From contig CAKSOL010000005.1 in the NCBI GenBank assembly GCA_934477125.1, positions 124,001 to 188,000 of the forward strand: a stretch of DNA of 64,000 nucleotides, written 5' to 3'. Both the position numbers and the translations under genes were made by a program. The notes beneath the pieces were generated by a model. That model saw nothing but the letters and a program-made list of their open reading frames with translations, was not told the origin of the DNA and did not search any database. Shown here piece by piece: positions 50,425-60,256 of this stretch. Each line of letters opens with the position of its first letter. Positions within the stretch are counted from its first letter, which is position 1. The DNA is from an uncultured Eubacteriales bacterium. GTDB lineage: Bacteria > Bacillota > Clostridia > Oscillospirales > Acutalibacteraceae.

Positions 50425-51585
50425 TTATTTACTGAAAATTTCTTTGATTTCGTTAATGCCCATACTGCCGTTAATCAAGCCGTTCATCGCCGCTGCTGCA
50501 TTCTCGGTTTTTAAATCGTCCCACCGGCAATTAACATAACAAAGCGCCAAACCCGGAGACGACAATATGTTATTGATATGGGAAATCAGCTCCGGAATGG
50601 ATGTGTCACCGTAATCAATGCGGCAGGCAAGCGGTATTTCGGTATATTTAAGCATATTTACGAGGGTATCGTTTTTATAAAGCTCATCCAAAAAGGCGTT
50701 TGCATACTCCGCGTCCGTTTTTGCGCTTATGCTCACATATGCCGCGCGGAGAATAACCGGAATATTTTCAAAGCTGTCAAAAAGAACATACGGAGAAAAA
50801 AACAGCGAGGAATTTATCGGCATATTATGACGTTCAGCCGAAATATCGGCTGCATCCGCAATACAGAATAACGACTGCTCCGATTTGAATTGAAGCATAG
50901 CCTCCTCCGAGGCGCAAAACACGGTCTTATTTATTATTTCAAGGGTTTTTGATGCGGCGTATCCGATTTTTTCGCTGTCGAGTCTGCCGCTTTCAAGCTC
51001 ACCGACGCTTCCGCCGCCGCTTATATAGTACGGCGCCGTAACGCTCCAAAACAGCGCTGAAACGTCGTCCGACCGCAAAGCAATCAAATTATTATCGCTG
51101 CCCTGCATTGCCAAAAGCCCTTGCAAGGTATTAGGAATTTCCGTGCTTCTCATTTTTGCATAAAGAGTATCATACCAGAGGCATTGTAATTTCAAAAAGA
51201 GCGGCAGCCCCTTTACCGAATCACCGGATTTATAAATAAGCTGCGGAACAAAGATTTCCGACCTTTCCTCCGCAAATCGGCTTAAATCAGCGCTGGCTCG
51301 GCAGCGTTCATCGGTAAAACGGTCCGTTATAACAATATCCGCGTCTTTATCGGCAAAAGCTATTTTCCATTCGGGATGAGCACGCGATATCCGGTATATT
51401 GCCCGTTCAAGACTGAGGCGGTATTGCTCGTCCGCATATACTGTCAGCCTGACATCAGAGCTTGCGGCGCCGCTGCCGTCAGAATACCTGTCTGCCTTCG
51501 GACGGCAGCCCGACACCGACGAAAGCAGCAGTGCGGCCGAGACTATAAAAGCCGCAAGCCGGAAAATATTACTTCCTGTTTTCAT
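50425..51585 (-). CDS. Lipoprotein resembling an extracellular solute-binding protein, third gene of a two-component operon
   Basis: 386 residues with a lipoprotein signal peptide (lipobox SVSGC, Cys27). The rest is a diverged type I solute-binding fold: VRLTVYADEQYRLSLERAI, HPEWKIAF and DADIVITDRF at the start, KGLPLFLKLQCLWYDTLYAKM in the middle. It is shorter and much more diverged than the importer's binding protein at 54621. It overlaps the response regulator gene by 17 bases. A sensory role, presenting a ligand to the adjacent histidine kinase, is a reasonable inference by analogy with XylFII-LytS-type systems. Confidence 0.75.
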   Translation of the reverse strand: MKTGSNIFRLAAFIVSAALLLSSVSGCRPKADRYSDGSGAASSDVRLTVYADEQYRLSLERAIYRISRAHPEWKIAFADKDADIVITDRFTDERCRASADLSRFAEERSEIFVPQLIYKSGDSVKGLPLFLKLQCLWYDTLYAKMRSTEIPNTLQGLLAMQGSDNNLIALRSDDVSALFWSVTAPYYISGGGSVGELESGRLDSEKIGYAASKTLEIINKTVFCASEEAMLQFKSEQSLFCIADAADISAERHNMPINSSLFFSPYVLFDSFENIPVILRAAYVSISAKTDAEYANAFLDELYKNDTLVNMLKYTEIPLACRIDYGDTSIPELISHINNILSSPGLALCYVNCRWDDLKTENAAAAMNGLINGSMGINEIKEIFSK

Positions 51586-52591
51586 TACGATACTCCATCG
51601 GCTGTACGCCGGTTGCCTCCTTAAATGCTCTGCCGAAATTCGTTGAGTTCCCGAATCCTATCATTTCGCTTATCTGCAATACCGAATAGTTTGTCGTTAC
51701 AAGCAGCTGTTTTGCATATTTTATTCTGATATTTATAAGGTAAGTCCGATAGCCGACGCCGGTGTATTGCTTGAAAATCCGACTGATATACGTGGGATTG
51801 CTGTAAAATTCATTGGCAAGTGTTGAAAGGGTTATATCCGTTTTATAGTTATTTTGAAGAAAAAGCTTAATTTTCTCAACCAGAACATTAGCGGAAACGG
51901 ATTTTTCACCGTAGAATATATCCATAAAATATTTTTTAAGCATTTCCGCGGCAAGCTCCGCCGTACAGTCGTCGGATATTACCGGCGGCTCGACATAGAG
52001 CCTTGCCGGGCATATTTCCGAATACTTTTCGGCTGCGGATTTAAGAAGCTTTTTATAGAGCATAACCTGTTTATCCTCGGTTATATGCGATGCAGAAATC
52101 TTTTTAACAACAGCATCCAGAGCGCTTATAGCCATATCACCGTTACTGCTAACTATTGCGGAAATAAGCTTGTTTTCCTCATCAAACGGGTAAGGAATGG
52201 AGCGGGACTGTAAAATACCGTATAATCTGCGCACCGACGCTTCAAGCTCCTCAGGGTCAACCGGCTTCTGAAGAAAATCAAAGACATTAGCCTTTATAGC
52301 CTCCTTGGCATACGAAAGCTCTCCGAAACCGGTCATTATTATAACATAGCAGCCGGGGCGCTCCCTCGCAATGATTTTGGCAAGCTCCAATCCGCTGATT
52401 CCCGGCATTTTAATGTCGGTCAGAACCAGGTCAATCTCCTTTGACATAATTTCGGGTATCGCGTCCCTGCCGTTTGCCGCCTCGCCGCAGACCGTAAATC
52501 CGCAGGCGTCCCAGTCGATAAGCTGACGCAGTCCCATACGAATCAGCTTTTCATCGTCTACGATAAACACAGAGTATTTTGATTTCCGCAT
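51569..52591 (-). CDS. YesN-type response regulator with AraC DNA-binding domain
   Basis: 340 residues. Receiver domain 1-125 with VDDEKLIRMGLRQLIDW, phospho-Asp in VLTDIKMPGISG and the Lys in LQKPVDPEE. Middle linker, then an AraC domain from about 235: ITLSTLANEFYSNPTYISRIFKQYTG and LQISEMIGFGNSTNFGRAFKEATG. It starts three bases after the kinase stop. It very likely activates the divergent importer through the direct repeats at 54514-54543. Confidence 0.92.
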   Translation of the reverse strand: MRKSKYSVFIVDDEKLIRMGLRQLIDWDACGFTVCGEAANGRDAIPEIMSKEIDLVLTDIKMPGISGLELAKIIARERPGCYVIIMTGFGELSYAKEAIKANVFDFLQKPVDPEELEASVRRLYGILQSRSIPYPFDEENKLISAIVSSNGDMAISALDAVVKKISASHITEDKQVMLYKKLLKSAAEKYSEICPARLYVEPPVISDDCTAELAAEMLKKYFMDIFYGEKSVSANVLVEKIKLFLQNNYKTDITLSTLANEFYSNPTYISRIFKQYTGVGYRTYLINIRIKYAKQLLVTTNYSVLQISEMIGFGNSTNFGRAFKEATGVQPMEYRNENRK

Positions 52592-52594
52592 AAT

Positions 52595-54400
52595 CTATTC
52601 TGCCTCCTTATGGTTCAACGGAACGGAAAACGTAATTTGAGTTCCGAAATCCCTGCGGCTTTCTATATGGAGCCAATGCTCCGGAGGAAAATGAAGCCGC
52701 AGACGCTGATTTATATTAAGAAGTCCGACGCCGTTCCCCGACGGGGTACTGTCGCTCAGCAGATAAAGTCTCAGTCTTTCCAGCTCCTCCTGCCCCATTC
52801 CGGATCCGTTATCGCTTATTTTAAAGCAAATTCGGTCGGAGCCGCGTTTGATACTGAGAACAATCACAGCCGTATGATTTATATTTTCAAAGGCATGGGC
52901 AAATGAATTTTCAAGAATAGGCTGCAAAAGAATTTTCGGCATTTTCTCTTCAAGAGCGCCGTCATCTATTTCATAATTTATTTCAAGGTCATCCTGAAAC
53001 CGAAGCTTTTGAAGCGATAAATAGCTTTTTGCCTGGCTCAGCTCCTCCTCAACCGTTACCCACAGCTCGCTGCTGTTTATCGAGTATCGGAACAGCTTTG
53101 AAAGCGACAGCAGCGACTGCGAAATTTCAGACTGCTTTTTTATTATTGCCAACATTCTTATACTGTCTAAGGTATTATAAAGAAAATGGGGATTTATCTG
53201 GCTCATCAGCATATGATAGGTGGCGCTTTCCGCCTTTTTCCGGGCGTCGGCAATGGTGTTTATAGAGGTATTCAGCTTATCTATAAGGTTGTTGAAGCCT
53301 GTATACAGGTCTCCGAATTCATCATAGCGGTCATTATCAATATGAATTAAAAGATTTCCCTCCTCAACCTCGCTCATCGCGTTCTGCATTTTTCTTATAG
53401 GCTTTGTAAAGCTGTTTGAAAGCAGAAACGAAACGGCGCATATAGAAACGGTCAGAAACAGGCAGAGAAGTATAAAAATAACCCGGATAGAAAGAAGCCG
53501 CTTGGTTATTGCGCTGTACGGCACAAGGGTCAGCGCCGTCCATTCGGTTTGAGCGGAAACATCGGAAACAAGCATATACCTTACATTTCCGACCTTAATA
53601 ACAGATTTGCTGCCGGCATTTGAAACCGCCCGAAGAACGCTTTCGCCGTTTTCCGAAAATAATCTGTCGTTGGAAAACAGCAGCTTCTGTTCTGCATCAA
53701 GCAGATAGCTGGAAACGCCGCTGCCGGTGTTTATGCTTTTACAAAAATCCGAAAGTCTGCCGACCGGACATTCTATAATTATATATCCGGTATAATCCTG
53801 AAGATGATGCCCGGAAGAATTATTATTCCATCTATCGATATGCTTAAACGCTACCGAGAAAATTTCAGCGGGCTTTGAAAAGGCATAATTGCTGCTTCTT
53901 ACCGGCATAATCACCGTGTTTCCGGTGGAGCTTTTAAGACCGTCGTAATATTCGTCGTTCCAGTCATACAGAGGACGCTCGCCTCCGCTTTTTGAGCAGG
54001 TTATCATTTTACCGTCCAGCGAAACTGCGCTTATTGTATAAATATCCTGATTCATATTTACAAGCTGCTGAAGGAAAAGACGGGCGGCGTTTTCGGCTGA
54101 AATCAGCTGCTCAGCAGAGCATTCAAAATACCCTGTGCTCATTCTCAGATACTCTGATATATCATCGGTAACATCGGCAGAGCGGGCAATGCCGTCAACC
54201 ATAGTTACATATTCCGAGCAAAGCGCGTTGACCTGCTCAGAAAGCGTTGCATAGGTTTCCGAAATTTCATTTTCCATTTCCCGGTTGGAGAAGCCGAGAA
54301 GAACAATTCCGAAAACAAGCAGAGGAACCAATGCACTCAACAGGAAGAAAACCGATAACCTGTTGCGTATTTTATATAAAAACGGATTAAATTTAGACAT
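52595..54400 (-). CDS. YesM-type sensor histidine kinase
   Basis: 601 residues from ATG at 54400, chosen for GTGAGG and the short basic N-terminus (SKFNPFLYKIRNRLS); the frame is open 29 codons further. First membrane helix about 14-35, a large extracellular sensor (to about 295), a second helix, HAMP (NSFTKPIRKMQNAMSEVEEG), then the His_kinase domain with QINPHFLYNTLDSIRML (phospho-His) and ATPase motifs ILLQPILENSFAHAF, ISDNGSGMG and GVGLLNINQRL. Typical partner of YesN regulators for plant polysaccharide loci. Confidence 0.93.
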   Translation of the reverse strand: MSKFNPFLYKIRNRLSVFFLLSALVPLLVFGIVLLGFSNREMENEISETYATLSEQVNALCSEYVTMVDGIARSADVTDDISEYLRMSTGYFECSAEQLISAENAARLFLQQLVNMNQDIYTISAVSLDGKMITCSKSGGERPLYDWNDEYYDGLKSSTGNTVIMPVRSSNYAFSKPAEIFSVAFKHIDRWNNNSSGHHLQDYTGYIIIECPVGRLSDFCKSINTGSGVSSYLLDAEQKLLFSNDRLFSENGESVLRAVSNAGSKSVIKVGNVRYMLVSDVSAQTEWTALTLVPYSAITKRLLSIRVIFILLCLFLTVSICAVSFLLSNSFTKPIRKMQNAMSEVEEGNLLIHIDNDRYDEFGDLYTGFNNLIDKLNTSINTIADARKKAESATYHMLMSQINPHFLYNTLDSIRMLAIIKKQSEISQSLLSLSKLFRYSINSSELWVTVEEELSQAKSYLSLQKLRFQDDLEINYEIDDGALEEKMPKILLQPILENSFAHAFENINHTAVIVLSIKRGSDRICFKISDNGSGMGQEELERLRLYLLSDSTPSGNGVGLLNINQRLRLHFPPEHWLHIESRRDFGTQITFSVPLNHKEAE

Positions 54401-54425
54401 AATGTAATCCTCACTCCTGAAGTTA

Positions 54426-54454
54426 AGAATACAATATTTGAATATTAAAGTCAA
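54426..54454 (-). promoter_or_regulatory. Promoter of the kinase-regulator operon
   Basis: Minus strand TTGACT (54449-54454), 17-base spacer, TATTCT (54426-54431), about 25 bases before ATG. Confidence 0.75.
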
Positions 54455-54513
54455 TTCAGAGTAAAAAAACGCAGTTAAAATAAGCAAAAAAAGTTGTTGA
54501 AAAATGTTTATCC

Positions 54514-54543
54514 CGCTAAAAAGTAAAAAAATATCGCTAAAAA
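54514..54543 (+). promoter_or_regulatory. Direct-repeat operator for the YesN-type regulator
   Basis: CGCTAAAAA occurs at 54514-54522 and 54535-54543, 21 bp apart and on the same DNA face. The pair lies upstream of a weak promoter of the importer, as for class I/II activation by AraC-domain proteins. Confidence 0.7.
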
Positions 54544-54557
54544 AAGAAATAAATGCA

Positions 54558-54586
54558 GAGACACATTGTGCATAATGTTATATAAT
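54558..54586 (+). promoter_or_regulatory. Activator-dependent promoter of the sugar importer
   Basis: GAGACA (54558-54563, four of six consensus), 17-base spacer, TATAAT (54581-54586). The poor -35 fits the need for the adjacent activator. Confidence 0.75.
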
Positions 54587-54620
54587 TATAGTGCAAAATT
54601 TAACCGAAAGGAAAGTCAAT

Positions 54621-56102
54621 ATGAAAAGTCCATTATTAAAAATATCGGCGGCGGCGCTCGCTCTCTGCTTAGCTATAAGTATGTCGGGCTGTTCGTTCAC
54701 CAAAACAACTACCTCCGATATTACGGAAACATCGGTAAAATACGTTGATACCGACGGCGACGGCGTTGCCGACACTCCGGAAAATGAAACCGGAGGTCAG
54801 ACGTCCTCTGCCGGCTCGGCGGCTCAGCCCGGCAGTGACAAGGCACAGAATGCCGGCGAGGTTGACTCCTCGAAGGAGAAAAAGCTCACCGGAACCTTTG
54901 AGCTTCAGATATTCTCCGGCGGCTACGGCAGCGAGGCCTGGGAATATGCTGTTGATGAATTTCAAAAGCTTAATCCGGATCTGAAAATAACCGCACACCT
55001 GGATTCCAATGTAAATACTCAGATGAAAACGCGCTGGGCAAAGGATAATCCGCCCGACTTTGTTTTTCTTGACGGAACCGATATTCCTGCCGAAACCTGG
55101 ATGGCTGAGGGTAAGCTGCTTGACCTCGGCGAAATTTACAGAACGGGCAAGGTTTACGGCAGCGATGTTCTGATAAAGGATCACCTTAAAAAGGGACTTA
55201 CTTCTTCATATAAGCAAACTAATAAGATATACAATATGCCGGTTATTCTCAGTACATACGGTATGTGGTACGATTCAACGCTGTTCACTCAGAAGGGCTG
55301 GACCGCACCGTCCAACTATGATGAGCTGAATGCTCTCTGCGCAAAAATCAAGGGAGCCGGAACAACTCCGTTCATATATCCCGGAAAATATTCAGGTTAT
55401 CTTGTCTGGGGACTTATAATGCCGGCGGTAGCGTCAGAAGCATTAGCCTCCGGCGACCAGCAGTATTTTTATAATGTTGCCAACGCAACAAGCGGCGATG
55501 TTTTCAAGGATGAACGCTTTAAATCAACCCTGCGCAAGCTCGAAAGCCTCGTTAAAGCCGGATACTTTGATAAGAGCAGTCTTTCGCTCGACCATATAAC
55601 AAGTCAGTCGGCATGGCTCAATCACAAGGCGGCCCTTATTCCAAACGGTCTCTGGCTTGAAAACGAAATGAAAAACAGTATTCCGTCCGGTTTTGAAATG
55701 CGCTATATCCCCTCAATCCTTCAGGATGCCGGAAAGCCCTCCTGCATCATTTCGACCGCTTCGGGCGTCGGCATAGCCGCAAAGGGCAAGAACACCGAAG
55801 CTGCAAAGGCGTTTCTGCGCTTCCTTTACACCGATAAGGTTGCGATAAAATTTGCCGAGCTGACCGGTTCGCCGAGCGCAACGCGCAGCGATACATCCTC
55901 AGCGAATATTTCGGCGGCGGCGAAGCAGGTCAATCAGCTGCTTTCATCCGACAGCGTTACTATTATTCCCAAGGGTTCTACCACATGGGGCAGCGTTGAC
56001 TCGGTAATCAACAACTGCATAAATCAGATTGTAAACGGCGATGCGACTGTCGACCAGGTATGCAATACCCTTGCCGAGGCTGCCGCCAAAAAGAACAAAT
56101 AA
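54621..56102 (+). CDS. CUT1-type carbohydrate ABC importer, substrate-binding lipoprotein
   Basis: 493 residues from ATG at 54621 (GAAAGGAAAG). Lipobox ISMSGC, then a Gly/Ser/Thr/Asp-rich linker to about residue 85, including a calcium-like DTDGDGVADTPE stretch. The binding fold follows: GSEAWEYAVDEFQKLNPDLK, NPPDFVFLDGTDIP and AAKAFLRFLYTDKVA. It should bind an oligosaccharide at the cell surface. First gene of the binding protein-permease-permease operon. Confidence 0.92.
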   Translation: MKSPLLKISAAALALCLAISMSGCSFTKTTTSDITETSVKYVDTDGDGVADTPENETGGQTSSAGSAAQPGSDKAQNAGEVDSSKEKKLTGTFELQIFSGGYGSEAWEYAVDEFQKLNPDLKITAHLDSNVNTQMKTRWAKDNPPDFVFLDGTDIPAETWMAEGKLLDLGEIYRTGKVYGSDVLIKDHLKKGLTSSYKQTNKIYNMPVILSTYGMWYDSTLFTQKGWTAPSNYDELNALCAKIKGAGTTPFIYPGKYSGYLVWGLIMPAVASEALASGDQQYFYNVANATSGDVFKDERFKSTLRKLESLVKAGYFDKSSLSLDHITSQSAWLNHKAALIPNGLWLENEMKNSIPSGFEMRYIPSILQDAGKPSCIISTASGVGIAAKGKNTEAAKAFLRFLYTDKVAIKFAELTGSPSATRSDTSSANISAAAKQVNQLLSSDSVTIIPKGSTTWGSVDSVINNCINQIVNGDATVDQVCNTLAEAAAKKNK

Positions 56103-56126
56103 GCAACTCCGGGGAGATGAACGCTT

Positions 56127-57068
56127 GTGTCAAAAAATAATAACGGGGGCGCTTTAAGGCGCTCCCGGCGATTTGACAAGTCGAAGATATCGTTTTTCTG
56201 TACTCTTTGTCTGCCGCCGCTGCTGCTTTACATACTGTTCTGCATTTACCCGATATTCAGTTCGCTTTATACAAGCTTTTTTGAATGGTCGGGCTACGGC
56301 ACTCTTTCCTCCGATAAATTTGTAGGCTTCGGGAATTACACGGCGGTTATAACCGATAAATCATTTATTTCGGCGATAAAAAACGATTTTGAAATAATTT
56401 TAATTAAAGAAATACTTATATGTTTTTTCACGGTGCTTTTTGCGGTATCTCTTACGCGGCTGCGTTTCAGAAAAGCCGAGAGGAGCATATTCCGGTTCAT
56501 ATTCTTTCTGCCTAATGTTCTTTCGGTTATTGTTATTTCCATAATGTGGTCCTTTGTTCTCGACCCCTATTCCGGAATACTTAACCCGCTGCTTAAAGCG
56601 ATAGGACTCGGCAGGCTTATTCCGGCGGGCGGCTGGACGTTTGACCACCCGATAGGCGTTGTTTCATTTGTTGCGAGCTGGTGCGGAATAGGATTGTTTA
56701 TGATTATAATGATTGCCGCTATAAACAGTGTAAGCAACGAGCTTTACGAGTCCGCCACCATTGACGGTGCGGGAGAATGGGCGCAGCTGCGGTACATAAC
56801 AATGCCGGCAGTATGGCAGCAGACAAAATTTATGGTTATAACCATTCTTTATCAGTCATTCAGCGCGAATTTCACTCTTGTTCAGGCGATGCTCGGAAGC
56901 ACGGTAAACGACAATTCGGTCGTTATGGGAGCTTTTGTTTATCAGCACAGCTTTGACAGCACACTTCCGCAGGTCGGCTACTCCTACGCGGCAGCGATAA
57001 TTATGCTTATAATAACAAGCGTTTCATCGCTGATTGTCAACCGTCTGCTTTCCGCAAAGGAGGAATAA
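56127..57068 (+). CDS. Carbohydrate ABC importer permease 1 (MalF/UgpA type)
   Basis: 313 residues from GTG at 56127 after GGGGAG. Six membrane segments and the ATPase-docking EAA loop (YESATIDGAGEWAQLRYITMP). No ATP-binding gene lies in this cluster, so a shared ATPase such as MsmK, encoded elsewhere, is expected; this is common in Firmicutes CUT1 systems. Confidence 0.93.
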   Translation: MSKNNNGGALRRSRRFDKSKISFFCTLCLPPLLLYILFCIYPIFSSLYTSFFEWSGYGTLSSDKFVGFGNYTAVITDKSFISAIKNDFEIILIKEILICFFTVLFAVSLTRLRFRKAERSIFRFIFFLPNVLSVIVISIMWSFVLDPYSGILNPLLKAIGLGRLIPAGGWTFDHPIGVVSFVASWCGIGLFMIIMIAAINSVSNELYESATIDGAGEWAQLRYITMPAVWQQTKFMVITILYQSFSANFTLVQAMLGSTVNDNSVVMGAFVYQHSFDSTLPQVGYSYAAAIIMLIITSVSSLIVNRLLSAKEE

Positions 57069-57072
57069 GCGA

Positions 57073-57930
57073 ATGAAAAGAAAAATAAAGGAAAGCCGCG
57101 GAACGGTTATTTTCCGCTGCATTATCCGCTTCTTTCTGATTGCTTGGAGCGTTATAGTCGTTTTTCCGGTGCTTTGGGTGCTTTATACTTCGCTCAAGAC
57201 CAACGAGGAATTTATGACAAAGCCCTGGGCGCTGCCCTCTGTTCCGCAATGGAGCAATTTCGCGGAGGCATGGGAAAAAGCTAAATTCGGAAGCTTTTTC
57301 TTCAACAGTCTGTTCACCGTTGTGCTGACGCTCGGTATAACGCTCATTATCGTCGGAGCATCGGCTTATGCCCTTGCAAAATTCGGCGGCAGGTTTATAA
57401 AGGGACTCGAAAAGTTTTATATGATAAGTATGATGGTTCCGGCGGTTCTTATGCTTATTCCGCTCTATTATTTCGCGGATTCGCTTTATATGACCGACTC
57501 GCTTGTCTGGCTTTCGGTTATATATGCCATTCAGGGTATGCCGTTTTCCGTATTTATGCTTGTAGGCTTTATCCGAGGTATAAACAATTCTCTTATCGAG
57601 GCCGCAACGATTGACGGCGCTTCACAGTATACGGTGTTTTTCAAAATAATTATGCCGCTGGTAAAACCGGCGCTGTTTATTGTCGGTCTGCTGAATGTTA
57701 TGGGTACCTGGAACGAATATCTGACCGCTCTTACGTTTTTAAGGGATTCAAGCAAATATACGATTTCAATAGGTCTTTCCTATCTCACTAATTCCGGGAC
57801 CTACGACGTTAATTACGGCAGAACCTTTGCCGGCCTTGCAATAGCGCTTGTTCCGATTCTTATAATATATGCAATTTTCCAAAAACCGCTCCAGGAAGGC
57901 TTTTCCGCAAGCGACGGCGTTAAAGGCTGA
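57073..57930 (+). CDS. Carbohydrate ABC importer permease 2 (MalG/UgpE type)
   Basis: 285 residues from ATG at 57073 behind AAGGAGG, starting five bases after the permease 1 stop. Six membrane segments with the EAA loop EAATIDGASQYTVFFKIIMP and the GTWNEYLTALTFL segment. A weak hairpin ACGGTC/GACCGT after the gene (about 57939-57955) may lower read-through into the next gene. Confidence 0.93.
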   Translation: MKRKIKESRGTVIFRCIIRFFLIAWSVIVVFPVLWVLYTSLKTNEEFMTKPWALPSVPQWSNFAEAWEKAKFGSFFFNSLFTVVLTLGITLIIVGASAYALAKFGGRFIKGLEKFYMISMMVPAVLMLIPLYYFADSLYMTDSLVWLSVIYAIQGMPFSVFMLVGFIRGINNSLIEAATIDGASQYTVFFKIIMPLVKPALFIVGLLNVMGTWNEYLTALTFLRDSSKYTISIGLSYLTNSGTYDVNYGRTFAGLAIALVPILIIYAIFQKPLQEGFSASDGVKG

Positions 57931-57989
57931 TTGTTTTTCCGACGGTCGGCGCGACCGTTTCAGATAAAATTAAAAGAGGAGTATTCATT

Positions 57990-60215
57990 ATGAAAAGAAA
58001 ATTTTTATGGCGAAAATCCCTTGCACTTTTTGCCGGAACGGCAATACTTGTTTCCGGTCTTACCGGAATTACAGCAAATGCTGCAATAGTAGACTATGTC
58101 ACAATTCCGGAAAGCGGACTGATTTACGATTTTACGGACGGTGCAGGCAGCTGGGAGGTAAACGAAAACACCTGCACGCTGACTGCTGAGAACGGGGTTA
58201 TGAAAGCGGTTGCAAAAACAAACAGCTATAACGACTGCGCCGTTAAATCCGGATTTATACAGGTAACTCCGGGAGCAAAATATGAAATTTCTTTCCGCGC
58301 GGTAAGCACTGATATCGAATTCACAAAAGAAACCGACAGAATATATATCCGCGTTCGCGGCTATAACATTGATAAAAAACAGCATATAGAAAATGAAAAC
58401 AGCGAAATATACACAAGTGAGCTGTTCCGCGAGGCAGGCGTTATCCGCACTACCTTTACCGCTAAGGAAAAGGACGACGGAATTAAGATATTCGTCGGTT
58501 TTACAGGCGCGGACGCGGGCGAAACAATGGTTTTCGACGATGTTAAAATTGCCAAAAAATCCGAGACTGAACGCTGGACACTTATGAACGAAACCGACGG
58601 AAACACCGAATTTTCAACCGAGACCGACGCTGAAAAGGGTGAAGTTCTTCACGCCTATCGCCGTGGAATCGGAGCAGAGACAAATGTAGGCATCGCTATC
58701 CGCGATATCAGCGGACTCACCGCAGGAAAAAGCTACACTCTTTCCTATGACCTGAAAACCGATAATTCGGATAGCGGATATGTTCGGGAGCTGATTTGGA
58801 ATGCCTGCGGGTACGGTGAAACCTCCTCTGCCGATTATCTTTACGGTCCGGGCTGGAGAAACACCGACAACGAATGGAAGCATTATACACTTAACTTTAC
58901 TGCTCTTAAAGATACCGTTGCGGTGCGTTTTCTTATCGGAAGTACCGGCGGCGCGCTTGACCGTGATTATAATGCTTATATAGGAAATGTTTCGGTTACC
59001 GAATATATCCCGGACGCAAAGGCTCCTTACGGCGGAACTCTTGCCGGATGGTTGTCGGATAACGGTTCCCCCACAATTTCCCTTGATTCTGAGCACTCTC
59101 AAGACAGTGACGGATATTCGGCATATTTTGGGACTGAAATATCAGATGGGCGCAAAGTTAATTATCGTTTTGCGCCATATATAGGCGAAGGTACATACAC
59201 CCTGAGCTATTATATGATGACAAATACCGCGGACACAGGAAACTATAATTTTAATGTTGCTGCATACGGAAATAATAACAACGCATTTTGGGCAGCTTCT
59301 ACAGATAGTTATACTACTTTCGGTTTATCCGCCGAAGAAAAATCGGCATTAAACAACAAATGGGTGCTGCAAACAGCAACGATTACCGTACCGGACGGCG
59401 CTTATATCGACAGACTCTATTTTTACTTTTGGGGAGATGCCCCGATTTATCTTGATAATGTAAGATTTGAAAAAGACGGCGTTAATTACGTAGCCAACGG
59501 TAATTTCTGCACAAGCGCAAGCGCCGCACATACAAACGGCATTGACGGAAATTTCAGCGGCGTTGTAAACGGTATAGGCGAGGACTCCGACAAGGGATAT
59601 CTATGGCTTGCACCTAACGGCGTAACAGGTGCTCCCCAAAGTACGGACCTGCACCTGCAATCGATTGAGCTTAATAATTTAACCGCCGAAAATAAATATA
59701 CGCTCAGCTTAGATGTAGCCTCAACAGCTGAAAATAGCCGTGTTATTATTGAACTTCAGGGGCAGGGGCTTTATAATAGAGAAAATTTCAGCGCTCTTAA
59801 TGACTGGGAGCATATAACCTTTGAGTTTACTCCGTCGGCTGACACAAATTATATATATGTTTATACTTCAAACCTGAAATGGAACACGGAATGTGTTTAC
59901 ATCAAAAACTTCTCAATCAAGGACACAGACGGCAACGAATATGTCAAGAACGCCGATTTTATGTCCCGCGAGGCATCTGACAAGGAATACTGCGACACTC
60001 CGTCATTCAATCCGCAGACCGTTGTTTTGCGCGGAGACGCAAATGTTGACGGAAGAATTGATATCCGCGATCTTGTTACGCTGAAAAAACAGCTGGCACG
60101 GTCGGCAGAAATTACCGCGTTCTATAACAGCGATGTTGACAACAGCAAAGCGGTTACAGCCTCTGATTTAGCGGCTCTGCGCCAAATTCTTCTCGGAGAG
60201 AGGTTCGTCCGATAA
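57990..60215 (+). CDS. Secreted multi-module carbohydrate-binding protein with C-terminal dockerin
   Basis: 741 residues. Signal peptide 1-31 (cleavage near ITANAA). Four beta-sandwich modules of about 150 residues (roughly 33-192, 193-340, 345-505, 505-670), each ending in a xxFDDVKI or YLDNVRFE-type strand, as in CBM4/CBM9/CenC-like domains. Residues about 683-741 form a type I dockerin with two calcium loops (GDANVDGRIDIRDLV and NSDVDNSKAVTASDLA). No catalytic domain is recognisable. The dockerin should attach it to a cohesin-bearing scaffold or the cell surface. Confidence 0.85.
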   Translation: MKRKFLWRKSLALFAGTAILVSGLTGITANAAIVDYVTIPESGLIYDFTDGAGSWEVNENTCTLTAENGVMKAVAKTNSYNDCAVKSGFIQVTPGAKYEISFRAVSTDIEFTKETDRIYIRVRGYNIDKKQHIENENSEIYTSELFREAGVIRTTFTAKEKDDGIKIFVGFTGADAGETMVFDDVKIAKKSETERWTLMNETDGNTEFSTETDAEKGEVLHAYRRGIGAETNVGIAIRDISGLTAGKSYTLSYDLKTDNSDSGYVRELIWNACGYGETSSADYLYGPGWRNTDNEWKHYTLNFTALKDTVAVRFLIGSTGGALDRDYNAYIGNVSVTEYIPDAKAPYGGTLAGWLSDNGSPTISLDSEHSQDSDGYSAYFGTEISDGRKVNYRFAPYIGEGTYTLSYYMMTNTADTGNYNFNVAAYGNNNNAFWAASTDSYTTFGLSAEEKSALNNKWVLQTATITVPDGAYIDRLYFYFWGDAPIYLDNVRFEKDGVNYVANGNFCTSASAAHTNGIDGNFSGVVNGIGEDSDKGYLWLAPNGVTGAPQSTDLHLQSIELNNLTAENKYTLSLDVASTAENSRVIIELQGQGLYNRENFSALNDWEHITFEFTPSADTNYIYVYTSNLKWNTECVYIKNFSIKDTDGNEYVKNADFMSREASDKEYCDTPSFNPQTVVLRGDANVDGRIDIRDLVTLKKQLARSAEITAFYNSDVDNSKAVTASDLAALRQILLGERFVR

Positions 60216-60256
60216 TATCTCTCCGGAGTCCCGCCGATTTTGGAAAGGATTAGATT

